DNA of 64,000 bases from NCBI RefSeq assembly GCF_026650985.1, contig NZ_CP086239.1, positions 3,286,001 through 3,350,000 on the forward strand, written 5' to 3'. The notes below the pieces were generated by a model. That model saw nothing but the letters and a program-made list of their open reading frames with translations. It was not told the DNA's origin and did not search any database. The position numbers and the translations under genes were made by a program. The stretch is from Clostridium estertheticum. Its GTDB lineage: Bacteria; Bacillota; Clostridia; Clostridiales; Clostridiaceae. Positions within the stretch are counted from its first letter, which is position 1. The number at the start of each line of letters is the position of its first letter. Of the stretch, positions 54,326 to 62,755 are shown one piece after another.

Positions 54326-55336
54326 TTACTTATCTAAAGTTTTCATATAATCAAGTTGTTTCTCTGCGGTTTTCTTCATATCATTTATAAGAGTAGTTTC
54401 TTCAATTGCTAATTTTTGTATATCAGTCATATTTTTATTAAATTTAGCTAATGTAGCAGGTGATTTAAAATATACCATATTGTTCTTTACTTCATAATTT
54501 CCCTTTTCACTTACCATAAAGGTTACACTATCATTTATCTTTTTAATAAAGTTTATTTCAAATGCTATATATTTCTTTATCATAGCACTTGATTGAAGTT
54601 GTCCCTTTTCAAACCCGGCCGCTACATCTTCTTTATAAATTTGTGGAATATCTACGTTATTTACATCTGTATTCATTTTTTTAGTAATTTTATTAGCATC
54701 TGCTTCAAATTGACCAAATCCACTAGTTAAGGTTTTTAATCTTTCCTGAGTATCCTTAGTTTTAGCTGGAGTACTAAATGTATCGGCTGATAATAAAGTC
54801 TCAACATGAGCTTTAGATACGTCTGTTTTCATATTAGCACTCAATTTTTGATAAGAAATAAAATATTGATTACATAAATCTAAAAGAGGTGCCATATTGC
54901 CATATTTAGAATTTTCTAATTTATCAGAACTTAAATCTTTTCCAGCTGCATAATCACTACTCATACTTATTAATTTGTGCATAGCAACCTTGTTAAAACT
55001 AATCTCCTCAGTTCTTTTGTTGATTACATTAGCGGTTGCTACACTTGACGCTAGCATGAAAATTATTGAAAAAATCATTAGAGCGCGACCTTTTTTCTTT
55101 TTAAAAATTAATCTAACTATATATGCTATAAAAACAACTGCGATTATTCTTCCAATTATATATCCCAATTGGCTACCTATATTAGCTGTTTTTAAATAAA
55201 CACTCCTCTGAACTAAAATCTCCGCTATTGATATTATTGTCCCTATTACGAAAAATATTATTGCTAAAATGGTAAATATTTTACTCTCAGCATGTTGTTC
55301 ATGTAACTCATTTTCAACCATGTTATTTTCATTCAT
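54326..55336 (-). CDS. Hypothetical membrane protein with large C-terminal domain
   Basis: 336 aa. Three hydrophobic helices near residues 20-42, 52-75 and 85-104 follow an acidic head (ENNMVENELHEQHAES). The remaining 230 residues are helical and probably extracytoplasmic. I recognise no family. ATAAAGGGG precedes the ATG. Convergent with the activase operon. Confidence 0.7.
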   Translation of the reverse strand: MNENNMVENELHEQHAESKIFTILAIIFFVIGTIISIAEILVQRSVYLKTANIGSQLGYIIGRIIAVVFIAYIVRLIFKKKKGRALMIFSIIFMLASSVATANVINKRTEEISFNKVAMHKLISMSSDYAAGKDLSSDKLENSKYGNMAPLLDLCNQYFISYQKLSANMKTDVSKAHVETLLSADTFSTPAKTKDTQERLKTLTSGFGQFEADANKITKKMNTDVNNVDIPQIYKEDVAAGFEKGQLQSSAMIKKYIAFEINFIKKINDSVTFMVSEKGNYEVKNNMVYFKSPATLAKFNKNMTDIQKLAIEETTLINDMKKTAEKQLDYMKTLDK

Positions 55337-55503
55337 TTATTAAACATCCCCTTTATTACAAGTACAATTTTACCATATTGCGCAATTATATACAACCAAA
55401 AGTGACAAATTTGTATTGAATAATCATTAAAGTGATGTTTTCTTCTGTCAACATGGTTCAGAATAAAGTATTTGTCGTTTTATAACATCAATATGTATTT
55501 TTT

Positions 55504-57732
55504 TCAGTATACATCAGCTGATATTCCATTTCTTCCATTTCTTTTAGCAATATAAAGTTCATTATCAACCTTTCTTATAAATTCATTTATTGTTATATTT
55601 TTGCTAGGAAAAACCGAAGATATTCCAATCGATAAAGTAATTCTATCTGAAATTTCCGAGAATTTATGTCTAATATTCAACTTTTTCAATTTACTTCTTA
55701 AATTTTCTCCAAATTTAATTGCATAATCAATTGAACTTTCTGGCAATAAAATCACAAATTCATCACCACCAAACCTTGCAACAAAATATGGTCCATTATT
55801 CAAGTTTGCCAAAATGCTAGCAACTCTAGCTAAGCAATTATCCCCTTCTAAATGACCAAAGTTATCATTATACTCCTTAAAATAATCTATATCAATGATT
55901 AGCAAAGATAAACTATTTCTTTCTCTTATACTGCTCTCCCAAACATCATTTATGTAGATATCAAACTTTCTCCTATTGGAAATCCCCGTTAAACTATCGT
56001 TCTCAGACAAAGATAATAATACTTTATTCAATTTTTCTAATTCAATTTGAATTCCTTTTGTTTTTTTAACCTCCGTTTCTAGTTCCATTGATTTTATTGC
56101 ATTATTAATTGCTATAGCAGCATAAGCTGATAATGCTTTAACCATTTCAATGTGGTATGGTGTAAAAGCATTTTTTTCTTTACTTTGTATTGACATTACA
56201 CCTATAACTTGAGCGTTTACTATAAGAGGACAAAACATCATTGAGTTTAGTTCTGAATTGTAATTCAATTTTAATTGATTGTTATACGTTCCCTCGTTAA
56301 TGTATTTCGGAAACTCTTTACTAATATCATTAATTATAATTAACTCACTACTCTCAATACACTTCCCAGTAAAACTTGGTTTACTTAAAATTGAAAGACC
56401 AGGTATATTTTCCTTTTTGCCGTTAATAACAGCATCTAAATAATTTATCATAGAATTATCCTCATCATAAAGACCAATACAGAAATAAGAAAAATCCATA
56501 AAATTTTTAATGCTTGAATAAAGTATATCTAATATCGAATGTTCATTTAAAGTTGAAGTTATTTTTTGTCCTAGTTCACTAATAATAGATATTTTTTCAA
56601 CAAGCATTTGCAGCGATTGTGATTCTATTTTTAAGTTTTCATTTTTCTCTATAATTCTATTATTCTCTTTCTCAATTTCTAACATTTTCTTTTTCATATT
56701 TAGACTCTGAATAATATTTTTATTATAGGCCTCTGTATGTTTTTTTTCGTACTTATAGTGCAATTTCATATATCTAAAAGATGATTCATATTCTCCTGAC
56801 TTTTCATAAAATATTGATAACATCATCGATATTTCAGACACTTTTTCATGTTGTTTATATTTTATTGATACATTACAGGCATTTATTAATATACCAATTG
56901 CTTTTTTTGTTTTTTTTCGTTCCATCATATATTCATAATAACTAAGTAATGCATCAATTTTGTAACTAGGTATTGATTCTTTTTCATTTAAATTTATAGC
57001 AATATAAAAATATTCATCAGCCTTTACGTAGTCTCCTTTTTTCCATGAAGTCTGCGCTAATAATTTATAGATATCAGCATCCGCTATAGTATAATTATAC
57101 CGTTTCATATACTTTAAAGCTTTATACGAGAGAATATTCGCCTTTTCATATTCCTCTAATAAATAATAAATTTCACCTAAGCTAAGGATAGTTACTCCAC
57201 TAGATAAGCTATAATCCGATAAAGAATCTATATCATATGCTCTTTCACTATAACTTAATGCTTCTTTGTATTCATTAAGTAATTTATAATTTTCTGCAAT
57301 ATTATTTAAAGTAAGCATTGTCGATTTTTTTGAAGTAGCCTTATTATCATATCTTTTACCTAAATCAATTTCTTTTGCAGCTATTTGTGCTTTATCATAA
57401 AAACTCATGCTTTTTTCAATGTCACCTAACTCACTAAATATAATACCTAATAAATTATATTCCAACCATATGAGATCACAAAATCCTTCTTCAATAAAAT
57501 AATGAAGTGAAACAAATATTAATTCTAAAGCTTTTTCATCATTCCCAATGCTATAGTACGAATAAGCCATATATAAGTTAGCGACTTTTTCACCAAGTGT
57601 ATATCCTATCTTTTCAGATAAGAGTAATGCATCATTTGAGAATTCTATTGTCCGCTGAGAATCACTATTTTTTAGTAAATTAGCTTTTTCTAAAAGTACC
57701 TTAATTTCTCTCCTTATATAACCATCATTCAT
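55504..57732 (-). CDS. TPR-GAF-GGDEF diguanylate cyclase
   Basis: 742 aa from ATG 57732 (MNDGYIRREIKVLL) with AGGAGT before it; a TTG 18 bases upstream gives a longer frame. N-terminal tetratricopeptide repeats occupy about residues 1-340, then a coiled coil, a GAF domain (about 380-540), and a C-terminal GGDEF cyclase. RFGGDEF is intact, as are LTGISNRRKFD and LLIIDIDYFKEYND. The RxxD inhibitory site five residues before GGDEF is missing (GPYFV). So it should make c-di-GMP without that feedback. Sensory input would be through TPR/GAF. There is no transmembrane helix. Confidence 0.9.
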   Translation of the reverse strand: MNDGYIRREIKVLLEKANLLKNSDSQRTIEFSNDALLLSEKIGYTLGEKVANLYMAYSYYSIGNDEKALELIFVSLHYFIEEGFCDLIWLEYNLLGIIFSELGDIEKSMSFYDKAQIAAKEIDLGKRYDNKATSKKSTMLTLNNIAENYKLLNEYKEALSYSERAYDIDSLSDYSLSSGVTILSLGEIYYLLEEYEKANILSYKALKYMKRYNYTIADADIYKLLAQTSWKKGDYVKADEYFYIAINLNEKESIPSYKIDALLSYYEYMMERKKTKKAIGILINACNVSIKYKQHEKVSEISMMLSIFYEKSGEYESSFRYMKLHYKYEKKHTEAYNKNIIQSLNMKKKMLEIEKENNRIIEKNENLKIESQSLQMLVEKISIISELGQKITSTLNEHSILDILYSSIKNFMDFSYFCIGLYDEDNSMINYLDAVINGKKENIPGLSILSKPSFTGKCIESSELIIINDISKEFPKYINEGTYNNQLKLNYNSELNSMMFCPLIVNAQVIGVMSIQSKEKNAFTPYHIEMVKALSAYAAIAINNAIKSMELETEVKKTKGIQIELEKLNKVLLSLSENDSLTGISNRRKFDIYINDVWESSIRERNSLSLLIIDIDYFKEYNDNFGHLEGDNCLARVASILANLNNGPYFVARFGGDEFVILLPESSIDYAIKFGENLRSKLKKLNIRHKFSEISDRITLSIGISSVFPSKNITINEFIRKVDNELYIAKRNGRNGISADVY

Positions 57733-57927
57733 GAAATTACTCCTATTCAATATTCATAATTATTTTGAATTAAATTACTTTAATCTATTTTTTAGTACTG
57801 CCCTTTTTTATAAATACAATGTTACCATTAAACAGAAATACATACAACTTAAAAGCTACAAAATTGTAATAAATAAACATTAATCTTACATTTTAAATAA
57901 CTACATCAAAAATAAAATACATAAAAA

Positions 57928-57967
57928 AGAAGCCATAAGCTTTTAAATTAAGAGCTTATGACTTCCT
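57928..57967 (-). terminator. Terminator of the oleate hydratase gene
   Basis: On the minus strand GAAGTCATAAGCTCTT pairs with AAAAGCTTATGGCTTC, then TTTTTTATG. It is 14 bp past the stop. Confidence 0.8.
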
Positions 57968-57980
57968 TCTATTATTTAAA

Positions 57981-59636
57981 TTATTTTAACAAAGATTTTA
58001 TTGCAAGTAATTCCTTACTTAAATTATCATCTTTCATCATTTCAAGTACAGAATTAAGCATTACACGTACATCATGTTGTCCTTTATAAATAGGAGTAAG
58101 TGTCTTATTTAGATTTAGGAATTTATAAACAGCAATTTGTGCACCTCTTACTGAATAATCCATTGTAAATACTACGTCATCTTTTATTTCACAGAATTGT
58201 CCAAGCAATGCTAAATTAGTTGAACCTTCTGGAATATTTTGAGGTCTATCACCCTTTGCCCTAGTTAAAAATTGTGCTGTTGTAAACGGTAATATACATG
58301 GTATACAAATAGATGTTTCTATAATTTTCTTCATATCATCTTTAAAGTTTAGGTGATATAATACTTCGGCTAATATTTCCTCACCAGTACAATCTACCAT
58401 TCTCTTCTTTATAAAATCACCCTTTGCATATGGGAATAAAGAATAACCCCAAATAATTTGTATTTCATCAGCTTGGCCGATAAAATGTGGTTGATTATGC
58501 AAAACTATTGTCATAAGCCATGCAGAATCTCTAAATGTCATATGGGCTCCAGTACCCGGTTGATTACCTGAGAATTCTATTATTTTCTTATACATTGTTG
58601 GATCCTTAAGTGTAACTGTGAAAGACTCCCACATTGATTCTTCAACTCGTTCATCAAAGACCTTTGGATTACCAAACTCAGGACGACCATCTGCAATTTT
58701 CTCCCAGAGATCCCATGCTCCACCTACATGCTTGTCATTAATTATTGCTGGCTTAGTCATTGATCCAAGGCTAGTACCCGCTGTTAATGAACCAATAGTA
58801 GCAAATGCTAAATCTCCAGCGCCGACCTCTATTCTAGTTTCTTTTCCATTTTTAAGACATTTAAATGCCGTAACTGTAGTTTCAGTATCCGATGGTTTAA
58901 ATTCTAAATCAGTTACTCTGCAGTTTAATTCAAAATTAACCCCTTGTGATTTTAACCATTTTGTCATAGGTAATAACATTGAATCATATTGATTATATGG
59001 TGTACGACGTATTCCAGATAAATCTTTAAGTCGTGGTAATTCTTGAATAAATCTATGAAGATATCGCTTAAGTTCTACAGCACTATGCCAAGTCTCAAAT
59101 GCAAAGAGTGTAGTCCACTGAAGCCAGAAATTTGTCTTAAAGAATGCTTCTGGGAAACACTCTTTAATAGTTTTTGTTCCTAAAGAATCTTCAGAGTTAA
59201 TCATTATATCCATTAATGCCATTCTATCTTCACGGTCAAATCCTAAAGTCGATACATCTAATATATTAGCATCATTATCTATTAATCTAGCTTTTGCATG
59301 GGTATGAATCTGTTTATTAAAAGCATTAAATTCATCCATTATTGAAACTTTAGGATCAGTTAATGAAGGAATGCTTTCCATTATTCCAAATGTACAAGCA
59401 TAAGCTTCTCTATCAAACATTCTTCCACCACGGATTACATAACCATCCTTTGCATTACCATTTCCGTCCATACTTCCACCTGTTATATCTAATTCTTCAT
59501 ATATATGAATATTTTTACCTGGAACATGTCCATCTCTAATTAAATATATCGCAGCTGCCATTGATGCAAGTCCAGCACCAACCATATAAGCATTTGTTTT
59601 TTCTACATCAATAGTTTGATCAAAATTAAATTTCAT
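57981..59636 (-). CDS. ohyA: Oleate hydratase (FAD-dependent, MCRA family)
   Basis: 551 aa from ATG 59636 ([13 protein letters not shown]) with GGAGGGTG upstream. FAD-binding GxGxxx(A) is YMVGAGLASMAAAIYLI; the hallmark GGSMDGNGNAKDGYVIRGGRMFDRE follows at about 53-77. Family members hydrate cis-9 double bonds of oleate and linoleate, detoxifying unsaturated fatty acids or making 10-hydroxystearate. FCEIKDDVVFTMDYSVRGAQIAVY is intact. A partial copy of its N-terminus occurs at 4355-4531. Located near a cyclopropane synthase, another unsaturated-lipid enzyme. Confidence 0.93.
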   Translation of the reverse strand: MKFNFDQTIDVEKTNAYMVGAGLASMAAAIYLIRDGHVPGKNIHIYEELDITGGSMDGNGNAKDGYVIRGGRMFDREAYACTFGIMESIPSLTDPKVSIMDEFNAFNKQIHTHAKARLIDNDANILDVSTLGFDREDRMALMDIMINSEDSLGTKTIKECFPEAFFKTNFWLQWTTLFAFETWHSAVELKRYLHRFIQELPRLKDLSGIRRTPYNQYDSMLLPMTKWLKSQGVNFELNCRVTDLEFKPSDTETTVTAFKCLKNGKETRIEVGAGDLAFATIGSLTAGTSLGSMTKPAIINDKHVGGAWDLWEKIADGRPEFGNPKVFDERVEESMWESFTVTLKDPTMYKKIIEFSGNQPGTGAHMTFRDSAWLMTIVLHNQPHFIGQADEIQIIWGYSLFPYAKGDFIKKRMVDCTGEEILAEVLYHLNFKDDMKKIIETSICIPCILPFTTAQFLTRAKGDRPQNIPEGSTNLALLGQFCEIKDDVVFTMDYSVRGAQIAVYKFLNLNKTLTPIYKGQHDVRVMLNSVLEMMKDDNLSKELLAIKSLLK

Positions 59637-59959
59637 TTTAACACCCTCCATTTTTAAAATTATCTATTCTCCTATAAAACTAATTTAAACTTAAATATAT
59701 CAAGTTATTAGCTTGCCATATATATAATATAAATCTAATCACTATAATTTTATACAATCAATATCATAAGACTGTCTAAAATATATACATATATCCTAAA
59801 CTGTATACTTAAATCATCTCCTGGGTCGCTGCAACAGCTTCGAAGAAGATTCATTGAAAACTTCTGAAATGTCGTTAAATAAAAAAATTTCAATTTTAAA
59901 TAACAAAATGACCAATTTAACCATATATTATATTGTAAATACTATAAGGAGTTAATTTA
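59637..59959. other. Divergent intergenic region
   Basis: Holds the oleate hydratase promoter on the minus strand and that of the two-gene operon on the plus strand. A TCACTATAAT...ACAATCAAT block at 59737-59762 has a faint resemblance to the sRNA dyad, but I could not confirm it. No other feature is clear. Confidence 0.4.
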
Positions 59960-60406
59960 ATGTATATCGATGAAGATACTATCAAATCATTTAATTTAAA
60001 TAATACTTATGAACAAGAAGCTCAAGATTTTCCGTTATCATGTCCCTATAGGCAAATGAATCCTTTCCCACCATTTCCACAAGGACCTCAAGGCGGGCCT
60101 CATAGTGGTCCCCAAGGACGTCCACCTTCAGGACCTACAGGCAGACCACCTTCTTCAGCTCCAAACTTTACGCCGCCTGAACCTAAGGTTCAACAATTTG
60201 GTGCTACTCCCCTAGCTATAGATCAATGTGCAATTAGGCCTTGCCTTCGTAGATTTGTATATATATGGCCAAAAAGAGGCAGAGGATTCTGGGCATGGCT
60301 TACATTTGTGGGTCCTAGATCTGTATCTGGTTTTCGCTGGTATAGAAATACTTGGAGGTATTTTGGAATGGATCTTAGAGAAATTAGTAGTTTCCAATGT
60401 TTTTAA
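59960..60406 (+). CDS. Proline/glycine-rich protein with collagen-like stretch (148 aa)
   Basis: An acidic head (1-27), then Pro/Gly-rich repeats with Gly-Pro-Gln/Ser triplets at about 33-62 (GPQGGPHSGPQGRPPSGPTG). The C-terminal 70 residues contain PCLRRFVYIWPKRGRGFWAWLTFVGPRSVSGFRWYR and YFGMDLREI, a Trp/Arg-rich conserved block. AAGGAG lies before the ATG. I do not recognise a named function; a surface or spore-coat protein is possible. Start of a two-gene operon. Confidence 0.72.
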   Translation: MYIDEDTIKSFNLNNTYEQEAQDFPLSCPYRQMNPFPPFPQGPQGGPHSGPQGRPPSGPTGRPPSSAPNFTPPEPKVQQFGATPLAIDQCAIRPCLRRFVYIWPKRGRGFWAWLTFVGPRSVSGFRWYRNTWRYFGMDLREISSFQCF

Positions 60407-60435
60407 ATTAGTAATTAAGGAATAGGGGAATTAAT

Positions 60436-60927
60436 ATGAAAAATTTTCAACATTTCCGTGGAGTAATTACAATGATCAATGATTTTTGGATAGATGAAAC
60501 TGGAAAAAATACAGGATGTTATAAGTTAATGTCTGTGGAAGATGGATATGGAAATTTAGTGAATTTCGTAGTGGAACCAACTACTTACTTTGTAGACCAT
60601 GTAATGGTGACACTGGGGGATATTGTAACTGGCTTTTATGATGCAAATGTACCTACTGTTCTCATTTTCCCACCACAATTTAGAGCAATCGTTATTGCAA
60701 AAGATACACTTTATCAAAATGTAAAAGTAGACTATTTTAACAATAATCTTTTAAGTAGCGATAATAATTTAAAATTAAACATTGCACCCTGGACACAGAT
60801 AGTACTAGAAAACGGGCAATCATTTACCAAAAGTCCAACAAACCGGAATCTAATTGTTCTTTATGGAGCTACCACAAGGAGTATACCAGCACAAACAAGT
60901 CCCTATAAAATTATTGTTATGTGCTAG
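60436..60927 (+). CDS. Hypothetical protein, 163 aa, partner of the Gly/Pro-rich protein
   Basis: Beta-strand-rich protein with FRGVITMINDFWIDETG, NFVVEPTTYFVDHVMVTLGDIVTGFYDANVPTVLIFPPQFRAIVI and LIVLYGATTRSIPAQTSPYKIIVMC. No signal peptide or helix. The pattern is conserved-looking and shared by clostridia in my memory, but no function is known. It follows 29 bp after the Gly/Pro-rich gene, with AGGAATAGGGG ahead, so the two are co-expressed. Confidence 0.72.
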   Translation: MKNFQHFRGVITMINDFWIDETGKNTGCYKLMSVEDGYGNLVNFVVEPTTYFVDHVMVTLGDIVTGFYDANVPTVLIFPPQFRAIVIAKDTLYQNVKVDYFNNNLLSSDNNLKLNIAPWTQIVLENGQSFTKSPTNRNLIVLYGATTRSIPAQTSPYKIIVMC

Positions 60928-60936
60928 ATTTTTAAT

Positions 60937-60979
60937 AAAAATAATAAAGGAGAAGCCTAGGCTCCTCCTTTATTATTTT
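60937..60979. terminator. Bidirectional intrinsic terminator
   Basis: AAAATAATAAAGGAG and its complement around GCCTAGGC. It serves the two convergent units here. Confidence 0.9.
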
Positions 60980-60995
60980 CATAATATACATACGC

Positions 60996-61562
60996 TTACT
61001 TAAACGCATTTAAGCTCTCAAATAATTCATTAAAATTATCTTTAGCGATTACTTCTCTTTCCTTAAATGTCCCCATTTTCTCTTTAGTGAATACTTCATT
61101 ATTATTTAAAGTTACAAGTGCCTCTTTTACAGTATCCTTAAAACTTGGAATCATATCTATTATTTTTTTCACTCCATACATATACTCGTCATCATAAAGT
61201 TTAAAACATTGAAATAGACCTGATGTAAGTCTTCCATCTGAGAATATATAAATATATCTATCACTCATTTCATCTGATAAATCAACTTCGACTTTATGCT
61301 TATACAACCTAAAAATGACACTATCTTTCTCGACAAAAATAGGGAATATCATAGAAAAAAGTACTATTGATTCTCCTTCTTCCTCAACCATTCCTGAAAA
61401 ATCATTCTCATTAAGTCTCTCCACTATGTCATCAGTAAAAATGCATTTTCGTATTTCTTTTCCGAGCTTACTTCTTAGATTTTGCTCTTTCTCATCTGAT
61501 AATAAATTGTCTATCGAATTAAATAATTTATTTAGTGGTCCTTTTTCTTCAACTTTTTTCAT
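60996..61562 (-). CDS. Hypothetical 188-aa protein
   Basis: Mixed helix/strand protein, acidic (KVEEKGPLNKLFNSIDNLLSDEKEQ), no signal or membrane helix. I do not recognise it. AAGGAGG lies before the ATG. It is 82 bp from lrgB on the same strand, across three 22-bp tandem repeats. Confidence 0.65.
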   Translation of the reverse strand: MKKVEEKGPLNKLFNSIDNLLSDEKEQNLRSKLGKEIRKCIFTDDIVERLNENDFSGMVEEEGESIVLFSMIFPIFVEKDSVIFRLYKHKVEVDLSDEMSDRYIYIFSDGRLTSGLFQCFKLYDDEYMYGVKKIIDMIPSFKDTVKEALVTLNNNEVFTKEKMGTFKEREVIAKDNFNELFESLNAFK

Positions 61563-61579
61563 AATTACAGTGCCTCCTT

Positions 61580-61642
61580 AGTTATCTTCTGCGAAGCTAC
61601 AAGTTATCTTCTGCGAAGCTACAAGTTATCTTCTGCGAAGCT
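61580..61642. repeat. Three tandem 22-bp repeats
   Basis: Unit AGTTATCTTCTGCGAAGCTACA (22 bp) at 61580-61601 and 61602-61623, and 19 bp of a third at 61624-61642. The core CTTCTGCGAAG is a small dyad. They sit between the lrgB stop and the ribosome site of the 188-aa gene. Confidence 0.85.
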
Positions 61643-61643
61643 C

Positions 61644-62345
61644 TTAGAATAGTTTAAGAAACATCTTCCATAAAAGAGGGTACAATAGGACAGTCATGAC
61701 TCCTGAGATAGCCATAGTTAAACCACTCATCGCTCCCTCAACTTCCCCTATTTCCATAGCTCTTGCTGTTCCAAGTGCATGAGCTGATGACCCCATAGCA
61801 ATTCCTAGGGCAACTTTATCATTAATTTTAAAAATTTTGTATAAGAACGGTCCTACAATTGAACCTATAATACCTGTAATAATTATCGCTACAACTGTAA
61901 TTGATTGAAGTCCACCCAACTGTTTTGACAAAGCTATTCCTATAGGTGTTGTTATAGATTTAGGCATTAGAGATTTAATAAGTACATCTGTTAATCCAAA
62001 TAATTTTGAAAGAAATACTACACTAATAAAACCAGATATGGCTCCACTAAAAATCCCTATAAGTATTGGTGTAGCATTTTCTTTAAATAATACAAATTTT
62101 TTATACATTGGCAAAGCTAACGCAACTGTTGCAGGGAATAAAAAAAACGAAATTATTTGGCCTCCCTTATTGTAATCCTCATATTTGATATGAAACTTTG
62201 TAAGGAATAATATTAATATAATAACGGCTATCATAAGTGGATTAAAAATTGAAAGTCTGCCTTTTTTCTTTATATAAAGTCCAATTTCATAAGCAATAAG
62301 AGATGTTATTACACCAAAAACTGGTGAAGTAATTAAATCATTCAT
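61644..62345 (-). CDS. lrgB: LrgB/CidB-family membrane protein
   Basis: 233 aa with about seven hydrophobic segments. VALGIAMGSSAHALGTARAMEIGEVEGAMSGLTMAISGV is the LrgB signature, and SLMPKSITTPIGIALSKQLGG is also conserved. LrgB acts with LrgA as a holin/antiholin-like system influencing murein hydrolases, and also pyruvate uptake in some species. Start ATG 62345 overlaps the lrgA end by 8 bp. Confidence 0.94.
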   Translation of the reverse strand: MNDLITSPVFGVITSLIAYEIGLYIKKKGRLSIFNPLMIAVIILILFLTKFHIKYEDYNKGGQIISFFLFPATVALALPMYKKFVLFKENATPILIGIFSGAISGFISVVFLSKLFGLTDVLIKSLMPKSITTPIGIALSKQLGGLQSITVVAIIITGIIGSIVGPFLYKIFKINDKVALGIAMGSSAHALGTARAMEIGEVEGAMSGLTMAISGVMTVLLYPLLWKMFLKLF

Positions 62346-62691
62346 GTAAACGTCCTTTCCTTAAAATTTTAACTACGAGTGCTGTTACAATCCACACTAC
62401 ACATGTGGAAAAAACAACTATAATCATAAATGGTATCCATTTCCCCTTTAATACACCAAATGCCGTCATTAGACCCACTCCAGCAGGTATAAATAAAAAG
62501 GACATATTTGATAAAAGAAACTCACAAAGCTCTTCTATCATTTCAATTTTAACTATTCCTATTTGTAATCCTAAAAACAATAAAATAAGTCCAATAACAG
62601 ATCCTGGAATTGGTAATTTTAATGTTAGTTGTAATACAGTTCCTAAAACATATGGAATTAAAACAATCATTAATTGTCTTAAATACCTCAT
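62338..62691 (-). CDS. lrgA: LrgA/CidA-family holin-like protein
   Basis: 117 aa, four helices. LPIPGSVIGLILLFLGL and MSFLFIPAGVGLM are the LrgA/CidA marks. TAGGTGAAAGA before the ATG. Co-transcribed with lrgB; the cfa gene stops 64 bp upstream on the same strand. Confidence 0.92.
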   Translation of the reverse strand: MRYLRQLMIVLIPYVLGTVLQLTLKLPIPGSVIGLILLFLGLQIGIVKIEMIEELCEFLLSNMSFLFIPAGVGLMTAFGVLKGKWIPFMIIVVFSTCVVWIVTALVVKILRKGRLHE

Positions 62692-62755
62692 TCTTTCACC
62701 TACTCATTATGAAATATTGTAATACACGAAAATCGGTAACTCATTTATATTTTTT

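Noticed and set aside
59815-59875. Possible tRNA-like or hairpin RNA in the gap before the Gly/Pro-rich gene
   Set aside because: GC-richer patch but no cloverleaf or paired arms could be drawn.
61580-61642. CRISPR array
   Set aside because: Three contiguous 22-bp repeats with no spacers between them and no cas genes.
62405-62722. Plus-strand frames opposite lrgA
   Set aside because: Shadows of the lrgA coding strand; no ribosome sites.
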